DNA from: Anaerolineales bacterium
GTDB taxonomy: Bacteria > Chloroflexota > Anaerolineae > Anaerolineales > Anaerolineaceae
Assembly (NCBI GenBank): GCA_020060485.1
Contig: JAGVAB010000150.1
Span: 1 to 17,815, forward strand
Direction of reading: 5' to 3'
DNA: 17,815 bases
The notes under the pieces are model-generated. The model ran no database searches. It was not told the origin of the DNA and saw nothing but the letters and a program-made list of their open reading frames with translations. Below, piece after piece: positions 1-6,717 of the stretch (the first letter of the stretch is position 1; the number at the start of each line of letters is the position of its first letter). The position numbers were made by a program, and so were the translations under genes.

Positions 1-861
1 GAGCAGGGCTGGGAATTTCGGGTTGCACATTGGACCAGCCCGCTGGCGGAATTGGAAAAGCTTGCCGCCGGGCTGCGGTTGATTGCAGACGTGCCTTTTG
101 GCGGGGCGAAAGAGATCGGCGCCGAAATGTCCCGGCTGCGGGCAAATTTGACATCGGCTGAGCAGGAGCGATTTCGACAGGTGGGACTGTTGTGTGCCCA
201 GGCGATGACGGCGGCGGCAATGCAAGTGCGCCCCGGCATGAGCGAGATGGAAATAGCAGGGCTGCTGGGAAGTGAATCCCAAAAACGCGGCGTACAACCA
301 ATTGTCAATTTGATTGCCACGGATGAGCGCATTTACCAGTATCGCCATCCACTGCCCACAGACAAAAAACTTGAAAAATATGCTATGCTGGTATTGAGTG
401 GGCGCAAATATGGCCTGGTGTGCTCGATCACCCGGCTGATCCACTTCGGTGAGATTCCAGCGGATGTACAGGAACGTATTCGGGCGGCTGCCAGTGTGAA
501 TGCAGTCATGATCGCCCGCAGCCGGCCGGGAAGATCACTGGCCGAGATATTCAAGTTCGGTCAGCAAGCGTATGCTGCGGCTGGCTTTCCTGACGAGTGG
601 CGTTTCCATCATCAGGGCGGGGCGGCGGGTTATGAGCCGCGTGAATATTTGGCACTGCCGGGCTCGCAGGAGTCCATTGCTGCGGGGCAGGCATATGCCT
701 GGAACCCAAGCATCGCCGGGGCAAAGATGGAAGATACCATCCTGATTGGAACGCCGGACAATGAAATATTAACCCCAACCCCGAATTGGCCGAATCTTTC
801 GGTGCCAATACCGGAAATGGGCTGTGAAGTGCCATGCCCATTGGCATTGGAGATCAATTAG
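1..861 (+). CDS. M24 (creatinase/aminopeptidase P fold) family protein, 5'-truncated, probably not a peptidase
   Basis: The frame is open from the first base, so the N-terminus lies outside the window; 286 residues are visible. The C-terminal pita-bread fold of family M24 is recognisable from the motifs HHQGGAAGYEPRE (from about 607) and NPSIAGAKMEDT (703-738). Of the five usual metal ligands, the first Asp position reads Val (391-393), the Asp before the ITR motif reads Ser (424-426), and the first of the two C-terminal Glu reads Asn (703-705). The His (near 607) and the last Glu (730-732) remain. With three of five ligands replaced, the protein is unlikely to bind a dinuclear metal centre, so a binding or non-peptidase role is more likely (inference). 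It ends 32 bases before the AOR gene on the same strand, which suggests co-transcription. Family assignment is fairly sure; function is unknown. Confidence 0.75.
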   Translation, partial: EQGWEFRVAHWTSPLAELEKLAAGLRLIADVPFGGAKEIGAEMSRLRANLTSAEQERFRQVGLLCAQAMTAAAMQVRPGMSEMEIAGLLGSESQKRGVQPIVNLIATDERIYQYRHPLPTDKKLEKYAMLVLSGRKYGLVCSITRLIHFGEIPADVQERIRAAASVNAVMIARSRPGRSLAEIFKFGQQAYAAAGFPDEWRFHHQGGAAGYEPREYLALPGSQESIAAGQAYAWNPSIAGAKMEDTILIGTPDNEILTPTPNWPNLSVPIPEMGCEVPCPLALEIN

Positions 862-882
862 CAGCAGTTGTTTCAAAATGAT

Positions 883-890
883 GGAGGTGA
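883..890 (+). promoter_or_regulatory. Strong ribosome binding site of the AOR gene
   Basis: GGAGGTGA lies 3 bases before the ATG at 894. It supports that start and indicates efficient translation of the oxidoreductase. Confidence 0.75.
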
Positions 891-893
891 ACC

Positions 894-2792
894 ATGTCTT
901 ACGGCAGTACTGCAAGCATCTTGCGGATTAACCTGAGCACATCTTCCGTGGAAGTTGAAGAGCTTTCGGAAGCGTTTTATCGCCTTTACCCTGGCGGCAA
1001 GGCTTTGGCCGGGTATATCCTGTTGAACGAACTTCCGCCACACACGGATCCTTTTTCCCCGGACAACGTGATGGTGTTTGCCAATGGATTGTTGACCGGT
1101 GCGCCGGTCTCGACAGCTACGCGCTATGTGGTCTCGGCGCGCTCGCCATTGACCACCGGGTATGGCGAATCGGAAGCTGCCGGATACTGGGGCCCGGAAT
1201 TGAAAATGGCCGGGTTTGAGGCGATTGTTATCAAGGGGCGGGCAGCCGAACCGGTGTACCTGTGGATCAAGGATGGGCAGGTTGAGCTGCGCCCGGCAGC
1301 TCATCTGTGGGGTCGTACCACACTTGAGGTTCAGGAAACCATTCGCACCGAGCTGGGGGATGAAAAGATCCGCGTGCTGCAGACGGGCATTGCCGGTGAG
1401 AACCTGGTGCGGTTTGCCGGTCTGACCAATGACCTGCGCCATTTCAATGGACGTAACGGTCTGGGGGCGGTGATGGGCTCCAAGAATTTGCGGGCGATTG
1501 CGGTGCGCGGCAGCCAGCGCTACCAGGATCTGGCCCATGACCCGGAAGCTCTTTCCGCAGTCGGCCGCAAGCTGGCCAAACAGGTGCGGAACCACCCCGC
1601 CAGTTGGGATTTGCAGGAGAAGGGTACACCAGGTATTGTGGGACCGCTCAACACGGCCGGCATCCTGCCGACACGTAACTTCCGCCAGGGGGCGTTTGAG
1701 ATGGTGGATGAGGTGCGCTGGGAAGCTTATGAAAAAGAATTGTTGACCGCCCGGCGTAGTTGTTATGCCTGTGCGGTGCGCTGTAAACGCGAAGTCCGCA
1801 TGGACGGCGAAACTTCGCCATACGGCGGTCCGGAGTATGAAACCGTGGGTGCCTTTGGCCCAAACTGCGGGGTGGGTGATTTGCAGGTGATTGCCAAAGC
1901 CAATGAATTGTGCAACGCCTATATGCTGGACACCATTTCCACCGGGGCGACAATTGCGTTTGCCATGGAATGTTTTGAGCATGGTTTGATCGGCCTGGAG
2001 GACACCGACGGCCTCGACCTGCGCTTTGGCAATGCGGAAGCCATGTTGACGATGATCGAAAAGATTGCCCATCGTGAAGGCTTTGGTGACCTGCTGGCTG
2101 AAGGCAGCAAGTTGGCAGCCGAAAAGATTGGCGGGGATGCCAAGTTCTTTGCCATTCAGGTCAAGGGTCAGGAGTTTGCCATGCACGAGCCGCGCGGCAA
2201 GTACAACGTGGGGATGGGCTACGCCATTTCAGAAATCGGTGCGGATCATCTGGTGGTGGCTCATGACCCGACCATGGCGAATGCCGATACCATTCAGTTT
2301 AAAGCCGCCTTGCCGTTGGGGATAACGACAGCCCAACCGCCGCTGAGCTTGAGCGTTGAAAAAATGCACCATTTCTACATTTTGGAACGCTGGGGCAGCT
2401 TTGAAAAAGTGGTCGGTTATTGTTTCTTCGGCCCGGCGCCGCGTTCCTTCATTCACCCGGATGATGTGCTGGCTTCGGTCAATGCGGCTACCGGCTGGGG
2501 GCTGAGTATTGAGGACCTGCTGCGGATCGGGGAACGTGCCACGAATATGGCGCGCATCTTCAATATGCGCGAAGGTTTCACCCGCAAGGATGACACCCTG
2601 CCGGAACGCATGTTCCAGGGTCTGGAAAACGGACCGCTGACTGGCATCGGCATGCCGCGTGCGGAATTTGAAGAGGCGTTGAGCAACCTGTACGAGATGA
2701 AGGGCTGGCAGCGGGAAACCGGGCGCCCCACCCTGGAGCGGCTGGAGTCGCTTTCCTTGGGCTGGGCGGCCGGGATGCTTCCGGAAGAATGA
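894..2792 (+). CDS. Aldehyde:ferredoxin oxidoreductase (tungsten/molybdenum bis-pterin, AOR family)
   Basis: The 632-residue length is typical of the AOR family, which oxidises aldehydes to carboxylates with ferredoxin using a bis-tungstopterin and one [4Fe-4S] cluster in the cytoplasm. The N-terminal AOR domain (about 1-210) shows PGGKALAG (33-40) and GAVMGSKNLRAIAVRG (191-206). The cluster ligands are visible as C290-x2-C293-x3-C297 plus the distant C510, the same arrangement as in the archaeal enzyme. EPRGKYNVGMGY (432-443) and ADH (450-452) match the family's cofactor and active-site region; DTDGLD (370-375) is a family pterin motif. Nothing appears broken. The ATG follows a strong Shine-Dalgarno. 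The next gene, a MoaD-like protein, starts one base after this stop. The true substrate cannot be read from the sequence; lactaldehyde, acetaldehyde or aromatic aldehydes are all possible. Confidence 0.93.
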   Translation: MSYGSTASILRINLSTSSVEVEELSEAFYRLYPGGKALAGYILLNELPPHTDPFSPDNVMVFANGLLTGAPVSTATRYVVSARSPLTTGYGESEAAGYWGPELKMAGFEAIVIKGRAAEPVYLWIKDGQVELRPAAHLWGRTTLEVQETIRTELGDEKIRVLQTGIAGENLVRFAGLTNDLRHFNGRNGLGAVMGSKNLRAIAVRGSQRYQDLAHDPEALSAVGRKLAKQVRNHPASWDLQEKGTPGIVGPLNTAGILPTRNFRQGAFEMVDEVRWEAYEKELLTARRSCYACAVRCKREVRMDGETSPYGGPEYETVGAFGPNCGVGDLQVIAKANELCNAYMLDTISTGATIAFAMECFEHGLIGLEDTDGLDLRFGNAEAMLTMIEKIAHREGFGDLLAEGSKLAAEKIGGDAKFFAIQVKGQEFAMHEPRGKYNVGMGYAISEIGADHLVVAHDPTMANADTIQFKAALPLGITTAQPPLSLSVEKMHHFYILERWGSFEKVVGYCFFGPAPRSFIHPDDVLASVNAATGWGLSIEDLLRIGERATNMARIFNMREGFTRKDDTLPERMFQGLENGPLTGIGMPRAEFEEALSNLYEMKGWQRETGRPTLERLESLSLGWAAGMLPEE

Positions 2793-2793
2793 G

Positions 2794-3024
2794 ATGAAAC
2801 TTTCCGCTGGCGGACATTTGAGCTATTATCTGCCCGGGCGGAAAAGTCCGCTGGAAATACGGCTCAAAGAACCCGTATTGCTGGCAGACATTCTCACCAG
2901 TCTGGACATGCCGCTGGCAGAAGTTTACCTGGCGGCAGTGAACGGCAGGCTGGTGGACTTGTATTCAGCAGTTGTGGATGAAAAGGACGAGGTGCAGATC
3001 GTATCAGCTGTTGATGGCGGCTGA
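2794..3024 (+). CDS. MoaD/ThiS-family ubiquitin-like sulfur carrier, probably for pterin cofactor of the adjacent AOR
   Basis: This 76-residue protein has the length and beta-grasp pattern of MoaD/ThiS and ends in Asp-Gly-Gly, the C-terminal Gly-Gly that is adenylated and thiocarboxylated in these carriers. MoaD donates sulfur to make the dithiolene of molybdopterin/tungstopterin. The gene starts one base after the AOR stop, so translation is probably coupled. A dedicated MoaD next to an AOR is a recurring arrangement, and a role in making the AOR cofactor is the natural inference. ThiS or another sulfur-carrier role is less likely in this context. The last codons, including both Gly codons and the stop, lie inside a perfect inverted repeat (2996-3032). 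Confidence 0.85.
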   Translation: MKLSAGGHLSYYLPGRKSPLEIRLKEPVLLADILTSLDMPLAEVYLAAVNGRLVDLYSAVVDEKDEVQIVSAVDGG

Positions 3025-3032
3025 TACGATCT
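2996..3032 (+). repeat. Perfect 13-bp inverted repeat spanning the end of the MoaD-like gene
   Basis: AGATCGTATCAGC (2996-3008) and GCTGATACGATCT (3020-3032) are exact reverse complements around an 11-base spacer. The repeat includes the last coding codons and the stop. No T-run follows, so it is not a classical terminator. It may act as an RNA 3' stabiliser, a translation-coupled structure or a protein site. Confidence 0.7.
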
Positions 3033-3117
3033 CTTGACTACCCATCGGGTGAGCCGCTCGATTGCGCAGGGAATGGCGGCAATTTGGCTTGCAATTCATC
3101 ATGCCTAAGTTTTTTGG

Positions 3118-3163
3118 AAACACCGTACGCTGAATTTGTTGAAGTGTATGGTGTTTTGTTTTT
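3118..3163 (+). terminator. Intrinsic terminator of the M24-AOR-MoaD operon
   Basis: AAACACCGTAC (3118-3128) pairs with GTATGGTGTTT (3146-3156) over 11 pairs including one G-U, with a 17-base loop. TGTTTTT follows directly (3157-3163). It lies about 95 bases after the MoaD-like stop. The loop is larger than usual, which lowers certainty. Confidence 0.65.
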
Positions 3164-3393
3164 GACAAGAAAAACTGCAAAGTACTGGAAACCGGCTGCC
3201 AGGTTTTGATCGGATTTCCTTCCCGTTTTAGGCGCTTTGTGGCCACTTTGCAAAAACATGCTCCTCCAGCGACATCACTTCGAGAAGCTGAGTTGTTACC
3301 CTGAATTTAAGTTGTTTATATGCTTTGGTTCCGGGGATGGGAATGAAAAAGTGATTGACAGATTCCTGCTGTGCGATTTTCGATCCGGATTAT

Positions 3394-3407
3394 TGATCAT
3401 ATGATCA
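3394..3407. promoter_or_regulatory. Perfect 14-bp palindrome, candidate SorC operator
   Basis: TGATCATATGATCA is self-complementary over its whole length. It lies 128 bases before the SorC ATG, near an ATCCGGAT motif (3383-3390) that recurs in similar form upstream of the E1 gene. Autoregulation by the SorC protein is inferred from position only. Confidence 0.45.
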
Positions 3408-3535
3408 TGCCTGACCACTTGATTCTTTTTCCCGAATCTGTTAAGCTAGGTTTATGAAAGCGTTATTTGTTTTCGCATTGCCATTGGGTATCAAAGAGAA
3501 AAAACAGGCCATCAAAATTCAAGAGGCTGAAGACA

Positions 3536-4480
3536 ATGCCTGATATCAATTCCCGTCGTTTGTTGTATAAAATTGCCAAAGCTTATTATGAAGATGGCCT
3601 GAGCCAAAAACAGATCGGCCTGCGCCTGGGATTATCGCGGATCAATGTGTCCCGTAAACTGAAGCAGGCGAGGGATCTTAAGATCGTCCAGATCATTCTT
3701 TCTCCAGGCAATCCCTTAAATGATCAACTGGAGCATGAGATCGAAAAGAAGTATGGGGTTAATGAAGCCATTGTCATCAGTACAGATGAAATGGATGGGC
3801 AGCAAGAAATCCTGAGGGCATTAGGGGTTGCTGCTGCAGAATGTTTGACCAGAAGCATACAGGGAGAGGAGACCCTGGCAGTCACCTGGGGAAGAACTGT
3901 CCTGGCGATTGTTGATGCGCTGCCGCAAAGAAATTGGCCAAATCTTCGAGTCGTACAATCCCTGGGCGGATTGAGCCAGCCAGATTCAAGGATCAATGGC
4001 GTTGATCTTTCCAGACGCATTGCGCAGACCTTCAATGCGAAACTGTTTTTCCTGTCATCCCCAGGTGTTGTTGAAAGCAAGGCTGTTCGGGATGCGTTGC
4101 TGCAAGACCCGCAGATCAAACAGACTTTGGCGGTGGCAGCCAAGGCTCAGCTTGCTGTGATGGGCATCGGCGTGCCAGACCCGGCTTCTTCCATTTCCCG
4201 CTTCGATATTCTGGATCAAAAAGAGCTGGACGAGTTGATCGCCAAAGGTGCTGTGGGGGAAATCGGGCTGCAATTCTTCAATGCAGACGGCGAGCCAATT
4301 GATACCGGCATCAGGGAAAGGGTGGTTGGCCTGGAGCTGTCCCAATACAAGGCTATTCCCAGAGTGATTGCGGTTGCTGCCGGAATGGAAAAGGTGGCCG
4401 CCATCAAGGCGGTTTTGAAAACGAAGATCATTAAAGTGCTGGTAACCGATGATGCAACCGCAAAGGCCTTGCTGGGTTAA
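3536..4480 (+). CDS. SorC/DeoR-type sugar-binding transcriptional regulator
   Basis: The 314-residue protein has the SorC-family layout. An N-terminal helix-turn-helix covers about residues 20-45 (GLSQKQIGLRLGLSRINVSR). A C-terminal sugar-phosphate-binding domain follows, with VTWGRT (116-121), a KGAVGEIGLQFF segment, and a C-terminal VTDDATAKALL. An upstream TTG at 3467 is in frame, but the ATG at 3536 is preferred: GAGG (3523-3526) sits 9 bases before it, the protein then starts at the usual family position, and the extra 23 residues look like non-coding translation. SorC proteins usually bind phosphorylated sugars and act on nearby operons. The adjacent target here is the E1-E2 operon, an unusual partner. 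The L-sorbose-like dehydrogenase pair farther right is another possible target, though nothing in the sequence links them. Confidence 0.9.
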   Translation: MPDINSRRLLYKIAKAYYEDGLSQKQIGLRLGLSRINVSRKLKQARDLKIVQIILSPGNPLNDQLEHEIEKKYGVNEAIVISTDEMDGQQEILRALGVAAAECLTRSIQGEETLAVTWGRTVLAIVDALPQRNWPNLRVVQSLGGLSQPDSRINGVDLSRRIAQTFNAKLFFLSSPGVVESKAVRDALLQDPQIKQTLAVAAKAQLAVMGIGVPDPASSISRFDILDQKELDELIAKGAVGEIGLQFFNADGEPIDTGIRERVVGLELSQYKAIPRVIAVAAGMEKVAAIKAVLKTKIIKVLVTDDATAKALLG

Positions 4481-4514
4481 ACCAGATCGGCATCATAAGC
4501 CAGTGCAAAATTTG

Positions 4515-4529
4515 TCGATCCCGGATCGA
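4515..4529. promoter_or_regulatory. Inverted repeat upstream of the E1-E2 operon, candidate SorC operator
   Basis: TCGATCC and GGATCGA are exact reverse complements around one C. The core CGATCC-GGAT resembles CGATCCGGAT at 3381-3390 upstream of the SorC gene, differing by the one central base. The position, between the regulator and its probable target, suits an operator. Confidence 0.45.
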
Positions 4530-4569
4530 TTGACCATCAAAAATGCGATGAAACAAAAACAGATTTTTC

Positions 4570-4588
4570 CAGTTCAGGGAATGAACTG
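4570..4588. promoter_or_regulatory. Second inverted repeat in the E1 leader
   Basis: CAGTTCA (4570-4576) and TGAACTG (4582-4588) are exact reverse complements with a 5-base spacer, about 45 bases before the E1 start. It could be another operator or a short leader hairpin. No convincing -35/-10 pair was found in 4481-4632. Confidence 0.35.
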
Positions 4589-4616
4589 AATTATTGAATA
4601 AAAATCCAATATTGTA

Positions 4617-4625
4617 AAGGAAGGG
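4617..4625 (+). promoter_or_regulatory. Ribosome binding site that decides the E1 start
   Basis: AAGGAAGGG ends one base before the ATG at 4627, which is too close, but seven bases before the in-frame ATG at 4633. The second ATG is therefore the likelier start. Confidence 0.6.
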
Positions 4626-4632
4626 TATGCGC

Positions 4633-6717
4633 ATGACAGCCAAACAAGATCAAGTAAGAATTTCTGCATTGATTGAAGAACAGGAATTAACCAAGGAAGA
4701 GTTAATAACCTGTTTGCGACAGACCATGGAAATTCGCGCGTTGGAAAACAACATTGCCAATCTGCTCAACAAGGCGGAATTGAAAGGGGCTTCGCATTTG
4801 TATGCCGGGGAAGAGGCAGTAGCGGTTGGCGCCATTTCTGCCCTGGAACCGGATGATTTGATTACAAGCACCCACCGCGGGCATGGGCATGCGCATGCTC
4901 ATGGTGACCGGGCTGCAAGCACCTCGGAAGACAAACAGCAGCATTACAATCGGATGATGGCCGAAGTCCTGGGAAAATCCGGCGGCTACTGCAAAGGAAA
5001 AGGCGGCTCCATGCACATTGCGGATGTGGAGCATGGAAATCTGGGCGCGACCGGCATTGTGGGTGGCAATATCCCGGTGGCCGTAGGGGCAGCCCTGGCC
5101 CAGAAGCTGCAAAACACCGGTCGGGTCGTGCTGTGCTTTTTTGGGGATGGCGCATCCAATACTGGCAACTTCCATGAAGCATTGAATATGGCCAGCATCT
5201 GGGATTTGCCTGTTGTGTTTGTGGTTGAAAACAACCTGTATGGCATGTCAGTTCCGTTTGCCAAAGTAAGTGCCTTGCCGGACGTGGGCAGCCGCGCCGC
5301 TGCTTACAACATCCCGGGTGAAGTAGTGGATGGGATGAGCGTTCTCGAAGTGCGCGGGGCGGTTGCCAAAGCTGTTGCGCGTGCCCGCAAGGGAGAAGGG
5401 CCTTCACTGGTTGAAGCAAAAACCTATCGCTATTTCGGCCATTCCCATTCCGATCCGCGCGCTTACCGAACCAAGGAAGAAGAAGCCTATTGGAAGGGAC
5501 GCGATCCAATTACTGTGATGAAAGAAAACCTGGAATCGGTGAAAATGATCACTGAGACCGAGTTCGAAGACCTTGAAAGCGGGGTGGAACAAAAACTGGA
5601 CAATGCAATGGCGTTCAGCAATGCATCTGCCGAACCACAGGCCACAGAAGTGGATACCGATGTTTTCGCACCTTCCAGGTTCACTGCGGCGGATTTTGAA
5701 ACTGACCGGCGCCTGCGTCAGTTGATCAAGACTGACCCGAATGTACGCCAGATCAGTTATGCCCAGGCATTGGTGGAAGCCCAGCGGGAAGAAATGCAGC
5801 GGGATGCGAAAGTATTTATCATGGGTGAAGATGTGGGATTGTATGGCGGGGCTTATGGGGCTACCCGTGACCTGATGAAAGAATTCGGCGAGTGGCGGGT
5901 CATTGACACACCGATTTCAGAAGCTACCATTGGCGGCGCTGCTGTGGGTGCAGCCATGGCAGGCATGCGCCCGGTTGCGGAAATCATGTATGTGGATTTC
6001 ACCCCGCTTGCCATGGATCAGGTGGCAAACCAGGGCGGCAAGAATCGCTATATGTTTGGCGGAAAGACCGCGGTGCCCATGGTGGTGCGAACCGAAGGCG
6101 GCGCCGGACGCGCCATTGCCGCCCATCACTCGCAAAGCCTGGAAAGTTTGTGGACCCATTTCCCCGGGGTTTATGTGGTGATGCCATCCACCGCGTATGA
6201 TGCCAAAGGACTGCTCAAAGCCGCCATCCGGGATGACAATCCGGTCATGTTCATTGAACACAAGATGCTTTATAAAGAAAAAGGCCCTGTCCCGGAAGAG
6301 GACTACATTATTCCGTTTGGGGTTGCTGATATCAAGCGGGAAGGCAAGGATATTACTCTGGTTACGTATTCCCGCATGGTGCACCGTTCTCTTGAAGCCA
6401 GCGACTTGTTGGCCAGGGAAAGCATTGACGTTGAAGTGATTGACCTGAGAACGTTAAATCCACTGGACATCAACACGATCGTCAATTCGGTTAAGAAGAC
6501 CGGCCGTCTGGTTTGTGTCAGTGAGGCTTATGAAAACACCGGTTTTATTAACGAAGTGATGATGCAGGTGAATGAGATGGCATTTGATTACCTGGACGCC
6601 CCAATGGTTCGGGTTGCTTCTCGCAATGTACCTGTGCCGCGCGCCGAGATCTTGGAAGACCAGGCAATTCCCAATCTCACCCGAATTGTGGAGGCCTGTC
6701 GAAAGGTGGTCCGCTAA
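4633..6717 (+). CDS. Fused E1 alpha-beta thiamine diphosphate dehydrogenase (pyruvate or acetoin dehydrogenase type)
   Basis: The 694-residue chain joins two usually separate subunits. The alpha half (about 25-330) has the thiamine diphosphate motif GDG (171-173) ending at ENN (199-201), and the signature GKGGSMHIADVEHGNLGATG (123-142). A variable linker (about 328-370) leads to the beta half (375-694), with GEDVGLYGG (398-406), DTPISEATIGG (425-435) and the transketolase C-terminal domain. E1 decarboxylates a 2-oxoacid (or cleaves acetoin) and reductively acylates lipoyl-E2. The sequence cannot separate pyruvate from acetoin as substrate. Between the HRGHGH motif and NRMMAEVLGK (from 106) there is extra sequence compared with the usual family pattern, starting His-rich (HRGHGHAHAHGD, 81-92). 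The stop overlaps the E2 start by one base (TAATG), indicating tight coupling and matched stoichiometry. The start was chosen from ribosome-binding-site spacing. Confidence 0.92.
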   Translation: MTAKQDQVRISALIEEQELTKEELITCLRQTMEIRALENNIANLLNKAELKGASHLYAGEEAVAVGAISALEPDDLITSTHRGHGHAHAHGDRAASTSEDKQQHYNRMMAEVLGKSGGYCKGKGGSMHIADVEHGNLGATGIVGGNIPVAVGAALAQKLQNTGRVVLCFFGDGASNTGNFHEALNMASIWDLPVVFVVENNLYGMSVPFAKVSALPDVGSRAAAYNIPGEVVDGMSVLEVRGAVAKAVARARKGEGPSLVEAKTYRYFGHSHSDPRAYRTKEEEAYWKGRDPITVMKENLESVKMITETEFEDLESGVEQKLDNAMAFSNASAEPQATEVDTDVFAPSRFTAADFETDRRLRQLIKTDPNVRQISYAQALVEAQREEMQRDAKVFIMGEDVGLYGGAYGATRDLMKEFGEWRVIDTPISEATIGGAAVGAAMAGMRPVAEIMYVDFTPLAMDQVANQGGKNRYMFGGKTAVPMVVRTEGGAGRAIAAHHSQSLESLWTHFPGVYVVMPSTAYDAKGLLKAAIRDDNPVMFIEHKMLYKEKGPVPEEDYIIPFGVADIKREGKDITLVTYSRMVHRSLEASDLLARESIDVEVIDLRTLNPLDINTIVNSVKKTGRLVCVSEAYENTGFINEVMMQVNEMAFDYLDAPMVRVASRNVPVPRAEILEDQAIPNLTRIVEACRKVVR

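Larger units (their letters stand above)
3025..3535. other. 511-base non-coding stretch between the AOR operon and the SorC gene
   Basis: No convincing gene is seen on either strand; the short open frames on the minus strand have no recognisable protein pattern. The stretch holds the second arm of the MoaD-end repeat, a probable terminator (3118-3163), an isolated TTGACA (3355-3360) without a good -10 partner, a short ATCCGGAT palindrome (3383-3390), the 14-bp palindrome (3394-3407), and the leader of the SorC gene. A weak promoter candidate is TTGATT (3419-3424), 17 bases, TAAGCT (3442-3447). Confidence 0.6.

Noticed and set aside
873..2186. Long open frame on the minus strand opposite the AOR gene
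   Set aside because: Its translation has no recognisable family pattern and is explained by codon bias of the clear AOR gene on the other strand.
3004..3259. Two short overlapping minus-strand open frames in the gap after the MoaD-like gene
   Set aside because: No convincing ribosome site or protein pattern, and they cross the probable terminator of the AOR operon.
3355..3383. TTGACA as a -35 for the SorC gene
   Set aside because: Sequences 16-18 bases downstream do not resemble a -10 element.
3467..3535. N-terminal extension of the SorC protein from a TTG start
   Set aside because: The ATG at 3536 has a well-placed ribosome binding site and gives the usual family N-terminus; the extension looks non-coding.
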